Source: Serratia sp. Ag1
GTDB lineage: Bacteria > Pseudomonadota > Gammaproteobacteria > Enterobacterales > Enterobacteriaceae
Assembly: GCF_000743355.1 (NCBI RefSeq)
Contig: NZ_JQEI01000012.1
Span: 1 to 64,000, forward strand
DNA length: 64,000 nucleotides
Direction: 5' to 3'
Shown piece by piece: positions 43,669 through 53,972 of this stretch (position 1 is the first letter of the stretch; each line of letters opens with the position of its first letter). The notes beneath the pieces were generated by a model, which was given only the letters and a program-made list of their open reading frames with translations, ran no database searches and had not been told where the DNA came from. The position numbers and the translations under genes are program-made.

Positions 43669-43962
43669 CATTTTTTGCTGATTTATCAGTCAGTCGCACT
43701 GCAAATTACGCAACAATTTACTTGCTTAATGCGGCGGAGATCACACCTTGATGTTTTAGCAACGAATGTGGCACGTTAAGCATGTTTTTTACTTTTAGGG
43801 GCTGTTAGGATGGCTCCCGCAGCAGTGAGGTCGATGATTTCATTACCGCGAGAGACAATAATAGTGTTGCTTAAGCAACCCCGATGTTTCTTGTGGGCTC
43901 TGCTCTACCCCTACAAAACGCAGCAATGAGAAAGGGTTCCGCAAGGAACCCTTTTCTTTGGC
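43669..43962 (+). ncRNA. Intergenic region with a possible small RNA
   Basis: The 294 bp between pspG and qorA hold no gene I can support. At about 43790-43956 there are ordered structural signals: a GTTGCTTAAGCAAC palindrome near 43865, then AAAGGGTTCC-GCAA-GGAACCCTTTTC at 43931-43956, a good plus-strand intrinsic terminator with nothing coding before it for about 260 bp. The hairpin could simply terminate pspG or, on the other strand, qorA. No known sRNA family was recognised. Confidence 0.3.
43931..43956. terminator. Terminator between pspG and qorA
   Basis: AAAGGGTTCC / GGAACCCTTT with a GCAA tetraloop gives a 10-bp stem flanked by A-rich and T-rich sequence, so it can act on either strand. 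It ends 6 bp before the qorA stop. Confidence 0.85.
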
Positions 43963-44952
43963 TTAAAGCCCAGGAATCAACAGGCTGGAGCCACTGGTTT
44001 GGCCGCTTTCCAGCACCTGATGCGCTCTTTGCACATCTGCCAGAGCAAATTTCTGCTCCTGCTTCACCTCGACTTTGATTGCGCCGCTGCCGATCAGCGA
44101 GAACAGTTCGTTACTGGCGAACTGTAATTCCTGGCGGTTGGTAATGTAGCCGTAGAGTGAAGGGCGGGTGACATACAGTGAGCCTTTCTGGTTTAACAGC
44201 GCCAGATCGACCCCGGTCACCGGGCCGGAAGCGTTGCCGAAGCTGACCATCAACCCCCTGCGTTTCAGGCTGTTGAGTGAATCCTGCCAGGTGCTTTTAC
44301 CGACGGAATCGTATACTACGCCGACTTTCTCACCGTTGGTCAGTTCTGCTACGCGCTGAGCAATGTTCTCCCGGCGATAGTTGATGGTTGCCCAAGCCCC
44401 GGCGCGTTTGGCCAACTCGGTTTTTTCATCAGACCCCACGCAACCGATCAGCTTGGCACCCAAGGCTTTGGCCCACTGGCAGGCGATCAGCCCAACGCCA
44501 CCGGCAGCGGCGTGGAACAGGAACACTTCACCGGGCTTGATCTCATAGGTTTGGCGCAGCAGATAATGCACGGTCAGGCCTTTCAGGAACGAGGCGGCGC
44601 CTTGTTCAAAACTCAGGTTGTCCGGCAGAATCGCTAGCCTTTCCTGTGGTACGTTGTGAACCTCGCTGTAAGCACCGAGTGGAGACTGCGCATATACCAC
44701 CCGATCGCCCGGTTTCAGCGCAGTGACACCCGCTCCGACTTTGAGCACTACCCCGGCGGCTTCACTCCCCAGACCGCTCGGTAAAGTTGCCGGAGGATAC
44801 AAACCGCTGCGCACGTAAGTATCGATAAAGTTGATGCCGATGGCTTTGTTCTCAACCTGAACCTCGCCGGCTGCCGGTTCGACAGGCGTAAAATCAACAT
44901 ACTGCAGCACTTCCGGGCCGCCAGTGGCGGAGAATTGGATGCGTTTTGCCAT
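43963..44952 (-). CDS. qorA: NADPH:quinone oxidoreductase
   Basis: Zeta-crystallin type medium-chain reductase, NADPH-dependent. 329 aa (E. coli 327). N-terminal GroES-like domain, then the Rossmann motif AAAGGVGLIACQWAKALG (about 148-166). Conserved GVIFIDTYVRSG-like segment (here INFIDTYVRSGLYPP, about 40) and C-terminal VLESGQTSGSSLLIPG are present. There are no zinc ligands, as normal for this subfamily. Divergent from dnaB. Confidence 0.95.
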   Translation of the reverse strand: MAKRIQFSATGGPEVLQYVDFTPVEPAAGEVQVENKAIGINFIDTYVRSGLYPPATLPSGLGSEAAGVVLKVGAGVTALKPGDRVVYAQSPLGAYSEVHNVPQERLAILPDNLSFEQGAASFLKGLTVHYLLRQTYEIKPGEVFLFHAAAGGVGLIACQWAKALGAKLIGCVGSDEKTELAKRAGAWATINYRRENIAQRVAELTNGEKVGVVYDSVGKSTWQDSLNSLKRRGLMVSFGNASGPVTGVDLALLNQKGSLYVTRPSLYGYITNRQELQFASNELFSLIGSGAIKVEVKQEQKFALADVQRAHQVLESGQTSGSSLLIPGL

Positions 44953-45130
44953 GTTATTACCTCGTCTGGATGTTTGACTCCACCCTACGCTTTCTCTTAT
45001 CGGCTATCCAGCCTGTACTGTAGTGATTCATCCTTTTTTGCCATGGTGATGGCGCAAGAATCATGGATAAAAATCACGTATACTCTCGCGTCAGGATCTT
45101 CCTTTCGCCACCGGATAAAGAATAGGCTTC

Positions 45131-46543
45131 ATGGCAGGAAAAAAACCAACCAACAAAACATTCGCGAACGAACCCAGAGATCGCCAGATGGAAGGGCTGA
45201 AGATGCCACCGCATTCGCTGGAGGCAGAACAGTCCGTGTTGGGCGGTTTGATGCTGGATAACGAACGCTGGGACAACGTGGCAGAACGCGTTGTTTCTAA
45301 TGACTTCTTTAGCCGCCCACACCGCCTGATTTTCACCGAAATGCAGCGCTTGCTGGAAATGAGCCGGCCTATCGACTTGATCACCCTGTCCGAGTCGTTG
45401 GAACAGAAGGGGGAACTGGAGTCGGTCGGTGGCTTTGCGTATCTGGCCGAATTGTCAAAAAATACGCCAAGTGCGGCCAACATCAGCGCTTATGCGGACA
45501 TCGTACGCGAACGTGCAGTGGTGCGTGAGATGATCTCGGTGGCTAACGAGATCGCCGATGCGGGTTACGATCCACAAGGGCGCAGCAGCGAAGATCTGCT
45601 CGATCTGGCAGAATCCCGCGTGTTCCAGATTGCTGAAAACCGTGCCAGCAAAGACGAAGGCCCGAAAGGCATTGAGCGTATTCTGGAAGATACCGTTGCT
45701 CGTATTGAGCAACTCTATCAGCGCCCACACGACGGCGTTACAGGGGTTTCCACCGGTTATGGCGATCTGGACAAGAAAACCGCTGGCCTGCAGAAATCGG
45801 ATCTGATTATCGTCGCGGCCCGTCCATCGATGGGTAAAACCACCTTTGCGATGAACCTGTGTGAAAACGCCGCGATGATGCAGGACAAACCGGTGTTGAT
45901 CTTCAGCCTTGAGATGCCCGGCAACCAGATCATGATGCGTATGCTGGCTTCGCTGTCGCGCGTGGATCAGACCCGTATCCGTACCGGCCAGCTCGACGAC
46001 GAAGATTGGGCGCGGATTTCCAGCACCATGGGGATTTTGCTGGAGAAGCGCAATATGTATATCGATGACTCCTCCGGCCTGACGCCCACCGAAGTGCGTT
46101 CGCGCGCGCGCCGTGTGTTCCGCGAACACGACGGGCTGAGCCTGATCATGATCGATTACCTGCAATTGATGCGCGTACCCTCGTTGTCAGATAACCGTAC
46201 GCTGGAAATTGCCGAAATCTCCCGCTCGCTGAAAGCGTTAGCGAAAGAGTTGCAGGTGCCGGTGGTGGCGTTGTCGCAGTTGAACCGTAGCCTGGAGCAG
46301 CGTGCCGATAAACGCCCGGTGAACTCGGATCTGCGTGAGTCGGGCTCTATCGAGCAGGATGCTGACCTGATTATGTTTATCTACCGTGATGAGGTTTATC
46401 ACGAGAACAGTGACCTGAAAGGGGTGGCTGAAATTATTCTGGGTAAGCAGCGTAACGGCCCGATTGGTACCGTACGCCTGACCTTTAACGGCCAGTGGTC
46501 GCGTTTTGATAACTACGCCGGGCCACAATATGATGACGAATAA
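45131..46543 (+). CDS. dnaB: Replicative DNA helicase
   Basis: Hexameric 5'-3' helicase at the replication fork. 470 aa. The N-terminal domain (about 30-130, LEAEQSVLGGLMLDNERWD) binds primase, followed by a linker (about 155-175) and a RecA-like motor (Walker A ARPSMGKTTFAM, about 232-243; Walker B LIMIDYLQLM, about 340; arginine-finger region RESGSIEQDADLIMFIYRDE). Upstream of alr as in E. coli. No intein is present. Confidence 0.97.
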   Translation: MAGKKPTNKTFANEPRDRQMEGLKMPPHSLEAEQSVLGGLMLDNERWDNVAERVVSNDFFSRPHRLIFTEMQRLLEMSRPIDLITLSESLEQKGELESVGGFAYLAELSKNTPSAANISAYADIVRERAVVREMISVANEIADAGYDPQGRSSEDLLDLAESRVFQIAENRASKDEGPKGIERILEDTVARIEQLYQRPHDGVTGVSTGYGDLDKKTAGLQKSDLIIVAARPSMGKTTFAMNLCENAAMMQDKPVLIFSLEMPGNQIMMRMLASLSRVDQTRIRTGQLDDEDWARISSTMGILLEKRNMYIDDSSGLTPTEVRSRARRVFREHDGLSLIMIDYLQLMRVPSLSDNRTLEIAEISRSLKALAKELQVPVVALSQLNRSLEQRADKRPVNSDLRESGSIEQDADLIMFIYRDEVYHENSDLKGVAEIILGKQRNGPIGTVRLTFNGQWSRFDNYAGPQYDDE

Positions 46544-46582
46544 TCAACTAAGAGCCTATCCATTAGGCTCCAAGGAATTGCA

Positions 46583-47662
46583 ATGAAAGCGGCAACCGCT
46601 GTTATTGATCGTCGCGCTCTGCGACACAATCTGCAACAGGTGCGCCGTATGGCGCCGCAAAGCCGCCTGATTGCCGTGGTGAAAGCCAATGCTTATGGAC
46701 ATGGCCTGCTGGAAACCGCGCACACCCTGCAAGATGCCGATTGCTACGGCGTCGCCCGTCTCGGCGAAGCCCTGATGTTACGCTCCGGCGGCATCGTCAA
46801 ACCGATTCTGTTGTTGGAAGGGTTCTTCTGTGCTGAAGATTTACCGGTGCTGGTGGCGAATAACATCGAAACCGCTGTGCACTGTATTGAACAGCTTGAA
46901 GCCTTGGAGCAGGCCGAACTGGCGCGCCCGGTACCAGTGTGGATGAAGCTGGATACCGGTATGCATCGCCTGGGCGTGCGCCCTGAGCAGGCGGAAGCGT
47001 TTTATCAGCGTTTGTGCGCCTGCCGTAATGTGGTGCAGCCGGTGAATATCATGAGCCACTTCAGCCGCGCGGATGAGCCGCAGGCGGATGCGACGCCAAA
47101 GCAAATCAGCTGTTTCGAACGCTTTGCCAATGATAAGCCGGGGCAAAAGTCGATCGCCGCGTCTGGCGGGATCCTGTTGTGGCCACAGGCGCATCGTGAC
47201 TGGGTACGGCCCGGTATCATTCTTTATGGCGTGTCGCCGATGGATCACTCACAGGCCGAGCGCTTTGGTCTGCAACCGGCCATGACGCTAAAATCCAGCC
47301 TGATTGCAGTGCGCGAGCATAAAGCGGGTGAACCGGTGGGTTACGGTGGTATCTGGGTGAGCGAGCGCGATACCCGTTTGGGAGTGGTCGCAATAGGCTA
47401 CGGTGACGGTTACCCGCGCAGCGCGCCCTCCGGAACGCCAGTGTGGGTGAATGGCCGTGAGGTACCGCTGGTTGGCCGTGTTTCGATGGATATGATCTCG
47501 GTGGACTTGGGGCCGGGCGCGACGGATAAAGTGGGCGACGAAGTGGTGCTGTGGGGTAACCCGTTGCCGGTTGAACAGGTCGCCGCTTACAGTGGGATCA
47601 GTGCCTATGAGCTGATCACCAAACTGACTCAGCGCGTCGAGATGGAATATATCGGCGAGTAA
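46583..47662 (+). CDS. alr: Alanine racemase (biosynthetic)
   Basis: PLP enzyme making D-alanine for peptidoglycan. 359 aa as in E. coli Alr. The PLP lysine is in [11 protein letters not shown] (about 34), the catalytic Tyr in EPVGYGGIW (about 255), and the substrate-binding segment VGRVSMDM lies near 299. It lies 39 bp after dnaB and is probably cotranscribed. A strong hairpin follows. Confidence 0.96.
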   Translation: MKAATAVIDRRALRHNLQQVRRMAPQSRLIAVVKANAYGHGLLETAHTLQDADCYGVARLGEALMLRSGGIVKPILLLEGFFCAEDLPVLVANNIETAVHCIEQLEALEQAELARPVPVWMKLDTGMHRLGVRPEQAEAFYQRLCACRNVVQPVNIMSHFSRADEPQADATPKQISCFERFANDKPGQKSIAASGGILLWPQAHRDWVRPGIILYGVSPMDHSQAERFGLQPAMTLKSSLIAVREHKAGEPVGYGGIWVSERDTRLGVVAIGYGDGYPRSAPSGTPVWVNGREVPLVGRVSMDMISVDLGPGATDKVGDEVVLWGNPLPVEQVAAYSGISAYELITKLTQRVEMEYIGE

Positions 47663-47667
47663 CCTGT

Positions 47668-47701
47668 GTTTCTCCCCTTCTGATAAGGGAAGGGGAGAAA
47701 C
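47668..47701. terminator. Terminator between convergent alr and pheC
   Basis: GTTTCTCCCCTTC pairs with GAAGGGGAGAAAC (13 bp, perfect) around an 8-nt loop, lying between two convergent stops. Confidence 0.82.
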
Positions 47702-47713
47702 GTTAAGCCCTCA

Positions 47714-48481
47714 TTACTTCTTCACTGCCAGCCACTGATCGATAATCTTCTGATATTCCCCGGTGGCTTTGCTCAAGTGCAGCCACTGATCCACATACAG
47801 CTTCCAGACCATATCATCACGCGGCAGCATGTAAGCTTTCTCGCCATACTGCATCGGCTTGTCCGGGTTCACGGCACAGAGTTTCGGATAGCGTTTCTGC
47901 TGATACAGCGCTTCGGAAGCATCGGTAATCATTACGTCCGCTTTGCGATCCACCAACTGTTGGAAGATCCCCATATTGTCGTGCGACAGCGTCAGGTTGG
48001 CCTTTGGCAGATAGGCACGAACGAAGGCTTCGTTCGTGCCGCCCGCAGGTTCGATCAACCGTACCGACGCCTTGTTGATCTGCTCAATGGTGCGATATTT
48101 CTTCACGTCGGTGCAGCGTACCAACGGGATCTTACCATCGGTATCCAATCGCTCAGCGAAGAACACCTGTCTTTGGCGCGGTAGCGTCACCGAAATACCG
48201 CCCATGGCGATGTCACATTTTCCCGCAACAAAGTCAGGCATCAGGGTCTTCCAACTGGTTTTTACCCATTTCACTTTGGCATCCAGGCTGTTGGCCAGCG
48301 ATTCCGCCATGGCGATATCGATACCTTCGTAGCTACCGTCCTCTTTCAGGAAGGTATAGGGTTTGTAGTCACCCGTGGTGCAAACGTCGAGCGTTTTCTG
48401 CTGCAGCACTTTATCCAGATGCGATTGAGCGCAGGCGCTCCCGGCGGCAATCAGCAGAGCGAGAGGGAATATCTTTTTCAT
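47714..48481 (-). CDS. pheC: Periplasmic cyclohexadienyl dehydratase (PheC-like)
   Basis: Family 3 solute-binding fold with a signal peptide (cleavage near ACAQS, about residue 20), 255 aa. It matches Pseudomonas PheC, which turns prephenate or arogenate into phenylpyruvate or phenylalanine, better than amino-acid binding proteins: VCTTGDYKPYTF (near 41), PTSW-type SWKTLMPDFV, GGISVTLPRQRQVFF (about 100), EPAGGTNEAFVRAYL, and the end LCAVNPDKPMQYGEKAYMLP then DQWLHL. ATG at 48481 was chosen to give the signal peptide. The position beside an Lrp-type regulator and tyrB supports an aromatic amino acid role. An ABC binding protein is the alternative. Confidence 0.8.
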   Translation of the reverse strand: MKKIFPLALLIAAGSACAQSHLDKVLQQKTLDVCTTGDYKPYTFLKEDGSYEGIDIAMAESLANSLDAKVKWVKTSWKTLMPDFVAGKCDIAMGGISVTLPRQRQVFFAERLDTDGKIPLVRCTDVKKYRTIEQINKASVRLIEPAGGTNEAFVRAYLPKANLTLSHDNMGIFQQLVDRKADVMITDASEALYQQKRYPKLCAVNPDKPMQYGEKAYMLPRDDMVWKLYVDQWLHLSKATGEYQKIIDQWLAVKK

Positions 48482-48689
48482 AAACGTCCTTATATTAATG
48501 GTTTTATGCGCCATTTAGCCGTTAATTGTTGTTAGTTTGCGTAATTTATCCGTTTTTTATGCCGCTGATGAGCGCAGATCGCCGCTTTGCTACTGCATAT
48601 CTCACAAACCAGCAGGGGCGATGGTTGCAACGCTAAAAAAACTGATAGGCTGTAACGTCAACATTTCTTAACACAGTTTACAGGTAGTT

Positions 48690-49157
48690 ATGTACAACAT
48701 TGACGATTTTGATATGAAAATCCTGACGCTGCTACAGGCTAATGGCCGCCTGACCAATCAGGAATTAAGCGAACTGGTTGGGCTTTCGGCCTCCCAATGC
48801 TCACGCCGTCGTATCAGCCTGGAACAGACACAACTGATTCGGGGCTATCACGCACGGCTGGCTCCAGAAGCGGTTGGGCTTGGGCTGGTGGGCCTGATTG
48901 AAGTGAGCCTGCTGACTCATACCCAGGAGCAGATCGACAGCTTTCACCAGATGCTGGAAGACGTGGATGCGATTCTGGACGCTTATAAAACCACCGGAGA
49001 TGCCGATTATTTATTAAAAGTGGCGGTGGCAGATTTGCCCGCACTCAGTGATTTCATCAGCCAGACGCTTTCGCGGCATAAAAGCGTGGCGCGGATAAAA
49101 ACGGCGGTGGTGCTCAATCGCATCAAAGAGAATGGTTTGCTGCCGTTGGCGAAATAA
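48690..49157 (+). CDS. Lrp/AsnC family transcriptional regulator
   Basis: 155 aa: an N-terminal helix-turn-helix (about 5-60, DDFDMKILTLLQANGRLTNQ and LVGLSASQCSRRRISLE) and a C-terminal RAM/AsnC ligand domain (about 68-150, AVGLGLVGLIEVSL). It is divergent from pheC (208 bp apart) and 87 bp upstream of tyrB on the same strand. An inference is that it senses an aromatic amino acid and controls one or both neighbours. It is not Lrp or AsnC itself by length and context. Confidence 0.9.
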   Translation: MYNIDDFDMKILTLLQANGRLTNQELSELVGLSASQCSRRRISLEQTQLIRGYHARLAPEAVGLGLVGLIEVSLLTHTQEQIDSFHQMLEDVDAILDAYKTTGDADYLLKVAVADLPALSDFISQTLSRHKSVARIKTAVVLNRIKENGLLPLAK

Positions 49158-49244
49158 AGCACTGGCTTCTCAGCGCGACACTGCAGTTTGCTGGCTGAAG
49201 AGTATATATTGTACCCCGAACCCCTAAAATCAGGAGAACAACCC

Positions 49245-50438
49245 GTGTTCCAGAATGTTGATGCCTATGCCGGTGACCCGATCCTGTCGCTGATGGAAAA
49301 ATTCAAGCAAGACCCTCGTGCGCACAAGGTGAATCTGAGTATCGGCCTTTACTATAACGAGCAGGGCATCATCCCTCAGATGCAGGCAGTGGCCGCCGCC
49401 GAGGCGCAGCTGAACAGCGTTGAACAGGGGGCGTCAGTCTATCTGCCGATGGAAGGCCTGCAACCTTATCGCAGTGCGATTCAGCACCTGCTGTTTGGGG
49501 CCGAGCACCCGATGCTGCAGCAAGGGCGCATTGCCACCATCCAGACCGTGGGCGGTTCCGGTGCGTTGAAAGTCGGGGCTGATTTCCTGAAGCGTTATTT
49601 CCCTGATTCACAGGTATGGGTTAGCGATCCGACCTGGGAAAACCACGTCGCCATCTTTGGCGGTGCCGGTTTTACCGTGAATACCTATCCCTATTTTGAT
49701 GGCGAAAGCCTGGGCGTGAAGTTTGATGCCATGCTGAGCGCGCTGAAAAAACTGCCCGCCAAGAGCATTGCGCTGTTACATCCTTGCTGCCATAACCCGA
49801 CCGGCTCCGATCTCACGGCGGCGCAGTGGGATGAAGTGGTAAAAGTGATCGCCGAGCGTGATTTGATCCCGTTCCTGGATATCGCTTATCAGGGGTTCGG
49901 TGGCGGCATTGAACAGGATGCTTATGCCATCCGTGCCATCGCGGCGGCGGGTTTACCTTGCCTGGTCAGCAACTCGTTCTCGAAAATCTTCTCATTGTAC
50001 GGTGAGCGCGTGGGTGGGCTTTCCGTGGTGTGCGAAAGCAGCGAAGCCGCTGAGCGCGTGCTGGGGCAACTGAAAGCCACCGTGCGCCGTAACTATTCCA
50101 GCCCGCCAAACTTTGGTGCGCAGGTGGTCGCCAAGGTGTTGAATGATGCTCAACTGAACGCGCAGTGGCTGGCGGAAGTGGAAGCCATGCGTACCCGTAT
50201 CCTTGAGATGCGTCAGGTATTGGTGGAGACGCTGAAGAGCGCGTTGCCACAGCGTAATTTTGACTATCTGCTGGAACAGCGCGGTATGTTCAGCTACACC
50301 GGTTTCAGCGCCGAGCAGGTTGATCGCCTGCGTGAAGAGTTCGGTGTTTACCTGATCCACAGTGGCCGTATGTGCGTGGCGGGGTTGAATCATCATAATG
50401 TGCGTCAAGTCGCCGAGGCATTTGCTGCTGTACAGTAA
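49245..50438 (+). CDS. tyrB: Aromatic amino acid aminotransferase
   Basis: PLP aminotransferase making tyrosine, phenylalanine and leucine from their keto acids. 397 aa as in E. coli TyrB. The PLP lysine lies in [18 protein letters not shown] (about 246), with conserved [14 protein letters not shown] and [14 protein letters not shown]. The start is GTG at 49245 after CAGGAGA; the family N-terminus reads MFQ(N/K)VDAYAGDP. Longer upstream starts lack support. No convincing TyrR box was seen. Confidence 0.96.
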   Translation: MFQNVDAYAGDPILSLMEKFKQDPRAHKVNLSIGLYYNEQGIIPQMQAVAAAEAQLNSVEQGASVYLPMEGLQPYRSAIQHLLFGAEHPMLQQGRIATIQTVGGSGALKVGADFLKRYFPDSQVWVSDPTWENHVAIFGGAGFTVNTYPYFDGESLGVKFDAMLSALKKLPAKSIALLHPCCHNPTGSDLTAAQWDEVVKVIAERDLIPFLDIAYQGFGGGIEQDAYAIRAIAAAGLPCLVSNSFSKIFSLYGERVGGLSVVCESSEAAERVLGQLKATVRRNYSSPPNFGAQVVAKVLNDAQLNAQWLAEVEAMRTRILEMRQVLVETLKSALPQRNFDYLLEQRGMFSYTGFSAEQVDRLREEFGVYLIHSGRMCVAGLNHHNVRQVAEAFAAVQ

Positions 50439-50471
50439 ATAAGATCCGGGGCGCTATCAGAGGAGATAACC

Positions 50472-50812
50472 GTGAACAAGCAGCAATTGCTGGATTACCG
50501 GGCAGTGAACAGGATTATCAGAGCGACTGGCAGGCCGATCGGGTCAGGGTCGCGGAGAAAATGTTTGCACTCATTGGTGAAGCCTATGGCCGGCCCGTGA
50601 TCTCATTAAAGTGTGGCATCGAACTGGCGGAGCAGTTGCGCGAGCAACATGCGGACATTATCCCCGGTTACTATCTGAATAAAGCGCATTGGAACAGTAT
50701 TTATCTGGATGGTGCCTTGCCGGATTCGCAGTTTTATCAGTTGATTGATATTTCGTATCAGCTGGTGGTGGCCGGATTATCGAAGAAAAAACGCCAGGAA
50801 TTGGGCATCTGA
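50472..50812 (+). pseudogene. yjbR: yjbR (MmcQ/YjbR family) broken by a small deletion
   Basis: GTG at 50472 with AGGAGA starts MNKQQLLDY, aligned with E. coli MTISELLQY. The rest of the protein (PGSEQDYQSDWQADRVRVAEK..., then LNKAHWNSIYLDGALPDSQ) is in another frame from about 50498. Four or so residues found at this point in E. coli are missing, so a deletion of about 10-13 bp shifted the frame. An 83-codon remainder from ATG 50561 is open but lacks a ribosome site. The family (CyaY-like fold) has no known function in E. coli. The location before uvrA is as in E. coli. Confidence 0.8.
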
Positions 50813-50817
50813 ACGTG

Positions 50818-50847
50818 AAAAACCGCTCCTGCTTGCACAGGAGCGGT
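50818..50847 (-). terminator. uvrA terminator
   Basis: On the minus strand GACCGCTCCTG pairs with CAGGAGCGGT and is followed by TTTTTC, 6 bp after the uvrA stop. It also faces the end of yjbR. Confidence 0.88.
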
Positions 50848-50852
50848 CATCA

Positions 50853-53684
50853 TCACTTTTTGTCCAGTATCGGCTTCAGGAAGCGGGCTGTGTGCGATTC
50901 TTTGCAGTTCGCCACGGTTTCTGGCGTGCCGGAAACCAGGATCTCCCCGCCGCCGCTGCCGCCTTCCGGCCCCAGATCGACAATCCAGTCCGCCGTTTTA
51001 ATCACGTCCAGGTTGTGTTCAATCACCACGATGGTGTTGCCCTGATCGCGTAACTGATGCAGCACCGCCAGCAACTGCTGGATATCCGCAAAATGCAGGC
51101 CAGTGGTGGGTTCATCGAGGATATACAGCGTCTGGCCGGTGCCGCGTTTCGATAGTTCACGTGCCAGCTTCACGCGCTGCGCTTCACCACCGGAAAGTGT
51201 GGTGGCTGACTGGCCGAGACGAATGTAAGACAACCCGACATCCATCAGCGTTTGCAGCTTGCGCGCCAGCGCCGGAACCGCATCGAAGAAGTCGCGGGCT
51301 TCTTCGATGGTCATTTCCAGCACTTCGTGAATGCTTTTGCCTTTGTACTTCACTTCCAGCGTTTCGCGGTTATAACGCTTGCCTCTGCATTGATCGCAAG
51401 GCACGTAGATATCCGGCAGGAAGTGCATTTCCACTTTGATTACGCCATCGCCCTGACAGGCTTCACAGCGGCCACCCTTCACGTTAAAGCTGAAGCGGCC
51501 CGGCGTATAACCACGGGTGCGCGATTCCGGCACACCTGCAAACAGTTCACGCACTGGCGTGAAGATGCCGGTATAGGTCGCGGGGTTGGAGCGCGGCGTG
51601 CGGCCAATCGGGCTCTGATCGATGTCGATCACCTTGTCGAAATGTTCCAGCCCGTTCACTTCGCGGTAAGGTGCCGGTTCGGCAATCGTTGCGCCATTGA
51701 GTTGGCGCTGGGCGATCGGGAACAGCGTATCGTTGATCAGCGTGGATTTACCGGAACCGGAAACCCCGGTGATGCAGGTAAACAGCCCGACCGGCAGCGT
51801 CAGCGTGACGTCTTTCAGGTTGTTGCCACGCGCTCCGCTCAGTTTTAACACCTTGTTCGGATCCGCCGGTACGCGTTCTGCCGGGATCGCAATCTCACGC
51901 TTGCCGCTGAGGAACTGGCCGGTCAGCGATTCTGTCTGAGCCATGATGTCGTCAACGGTGCCTTCTGCCACCACATGGCCGCCGTGTACACCGGCACCGG
52001 GGCCGATATCGATCACATGGTCGGCGGCGCGGATCGCATCTTCGTCATGCTCAACCACGATCACCGTGTTACCCAGGTTACGCAGATGGATCAGGGTTTC
52101 CAGCAGGCGTTCGTTATCACGCTGATGCAGGCCGATAGAAGGTTCATCCAGCACGTACATCACGCCCACCAGGCCTGCGCCGATCTGGCTGGCGAGGCGG
52201 ATACGTTGTGCTTCGCCGCCGGACAGCGTTTCTGCCGAGCGGGAAAGTGACAGGTAGTTCAGCCCGACGTTAACCAGGAATTTCAGCCGATCGCCGATCT
52301 CTTTCAAGATTTTCTCGGCGATCTTGGCGCGCTGGCCGCTCAGCTTCATATTCTGGAAGAACGTCATCGCATGGCCGATGCTGAGATCGGAGATTTGCGG
52401 CAGAGTGGTGTCTTCTACAAACACGTTACGCGCTTCTTCGCGCAGGCGAGTACCGCTGCACGAGGTGCAAGGACGATTGCTGATAAACTTCGCCAGCTCT
52501 TCGCGCACTGCGCTGGATTCGGTTTCTTTATAGCGGCGTTCCATATTGTGCAGCACGCCTTCAAACGGATGGCGGCGCACGGTGGTGTCACCGCGATCGT
52601 TGATGTATTTGAATTCGATGGTTTCTTTGCCGGAACCGTTGAGCACCGCTTTCTGTACGCTGGCCGTCAGGCTGTTGAACGGCGCTTCCACATCAAAATC
52701 ATAATGCTCTGCTAATGAGCGCAACATCTGGAAGTAATAGAAGTTGCGGCGATCCCAACCGCGGATCGCGCCACCCGCCAGCGAAAGCTCGGGGTTTTGC
52801 ACCACGCGTTCCTGATCGAAGAATTGCTGTACGCCCAGCCCGTCACAGGTCGGGCAGGCCCCCGCCGGGTTGTTGAACGAGAACAGGCGCGGTTCCAGTT
52901 CGCGCATGCTGTAACCACAAATCGGACAGGCAAAATTGGCCGAGAACAGCAGCTCTTCTGCTTGTTCGTCGTCCATATCGGCGACGACCGCCGTACCGCC
53001 AGAAAGCTCCAGCGCGGTTTCAAACGACTCCGCCAGGCGCTGCGCCAGATCGTCCCGTACCTTGAAGCGATCTACTACCACTTCAATGGTGTGTTTCTTT
53101 TGCAACTCCAGCTTAGGTGGATCGGAGAGATCGCACACTTCGCCGTCGATACGTGCCCGGATGTAGCCTTGGGTGGCCAGGTGTTCCAGCGTTTTGGTGT
53201 GCTCGCCTTTACGATCTTTCACCACCGGAGCCAGCAGCATCAGGCGCTTACCTTCCGGCTGGTTGAGCACGTTATCCACCATCTGGCTGACCGTCTGGGC
53301 TGCCAGCGGAACCTGATGATCCGGGCAGCGCGGTTCGCCGACGCGGGCAAACAGCAGGCGCAGGTAATCGTGGATCTCGGTAATAGTCCCAACGGTGGAG
53401 CGCGGGTTGTGCGAGGTGGATTTCTGCTCAATGGAGATTGCCGGTGACAGACCTTCGATATGGTCGACGTCCGGTTTTTCCATCAGAGAAAGAAACTGGC
53501 GTGCGTAGGCGGAAAGCGACTCAACGTAACGCCGCTGCCCTTCGGCATACAGCGTATCAAAGGCCAGTGATGATTTGCCGGAGCCCGACAGACCGGTGAC
53601 GACAATCAGCTTGTCGCGCGGGATAGTCAGGTTAATGTTTTTGAGATTATGGGTTCGAGCACCACGAACTTCAATATTGTCCAT
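50853..53684 (-). CDS. uvrA: Excinuclease ABC subunit A
   Basis: DNA-damage recognition ATPase of nucleotide excision repair. 943 aa. Two ABC modules: Walker [13 protein letters not shown] (about 31-42) and [10 protein letters not shown] (about 640), signatures [18 protein letters not shown] (about 486) and [16 protein letters not shown]. Zinc modules include CPICGY and CPTCDG (about 253-283) and CEACQGDG with CDQCRGKR (about 740-766). An SOS box lies about 125-140 bp upstream. Confidence 0.97.
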   Translation of the reverse strand: MDNIEVRGARTHNLKNINLTIPRDKLIVVTGLSGSGKSSLAFDTLYAEGQRRYVESLSAYARQFLSLMEKPDVDHIEGLSPAISIEQKSTSHNPRSTVGTITEIHDYLRLLFARVGEPRCPDHQVPLAAQTVSQMVDNVLNQPEGKRLMLLAPVVKDRKGEHTKTLEHLATQGYIRARIDGEVCDLSDPPKLELQKKHTIEVVVDRFKVRDDLAQRLAESFETALELSGGTAVVADMDDEQAEELLFSANFACPICGYSMRELEPRLFSFNNPAGACPTCDGLGVQQFFDQERVVQNPELSLAGGAIRGWDRRNFYYFQMLRSLAEHYDFDVEAPFNSLTASVQKAVLNGSGKETIEFKYINDRGDTTVRRHPFEGVLHNMERRYKETESSAVREELAKFISNRPCTSCSGTRLREEARNVFVEDTTLPQISDLSIGHAMTFFQNMKLSGQRAKIAEKILKEIGDRLKFLVNVGLNYLSLSRSAETLSGGEAQRIRLASQIGAGLVGVMYVLDEPSIGLHQRDNERLLETLIHLRNLGNTVIVVEHDEDAIRAADHVIDIGPGAGVHGGHVVAEGTVDDIMAQTESLTGQFLSGKREIAIPAERVPADPNKVLKLSGARGNNLKDVTLTLPVGLFTCITGVSGSGKSTLINDTLFPIAQRQLNGATIAEPAPYREVNGLEHFDKVIDIDQSPIGRTPRSNPATYTGIFTPVRELFAGVPESRTRGYTPGRFSFNVKGGRCEACQGDGVIKVEMHFLPDIYVPCDQCRGKRYNRETLEVKYKGKSIHEVLEMTIEEARDFFDAVPALARKLQTLMDVGLSYIRLGQSATTLSGGEAQRVKLARELSKRGTGQTLYILDEPTTGLHFADIQQLLAVLHQLRDQGNTIVVIEHNLDVIKTADWIVDLGPEGGSGGGEILVSGTPETVANCKESHTARFLKPILDKK

Positions 53685-53807
53685 TTACACTTCCCGTCAG
53701 GATGATACACCGTGCTTATCTGGGGTCTTTGGCAGGCAATTTTGTGATGTAACGTGCAAAAAACCGGCACAGCCAAGTCGAAACGCATAATTATGACACA
53801 AAATAAC

Positions 53808-53823
53808 CTGAATGAATATCCAG
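53808..53823. promoter_or_regulatory. LexA box between uvrA and ssb
   Basis: CTGAATGAATATCCAG fits CTG-N10-CAG and, on the uvrA strand, resembles the E. coli uvrA box. It is 124 bp upstream of uvrA and 150 bp upstream of ssb. One half-site reads CTGG instead of CTGT on the uvrA strand. Control of uvrA is expected; effect on ssb is uncertain. Confidence 0.82.
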
Positions 53824-53972
53824 TATAGGTATGCAACAAGGTGGAGTGCGCAGGCAATTCTGCAAGGTGCTTCGCAGGTATAATCTAAGCAGGTGGCATG
53901 CTACAATTTGTGGTTTAGACTATGCAAAATTGTGGCGTAACCCCGCCTATATGACTCATCAGGAGATTAAAC

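Noticed and set aside
49158-49244. TyrR box before tyrB
   Set aside because: No TGTAAA-N6-TTTACA match better than chance was seen.
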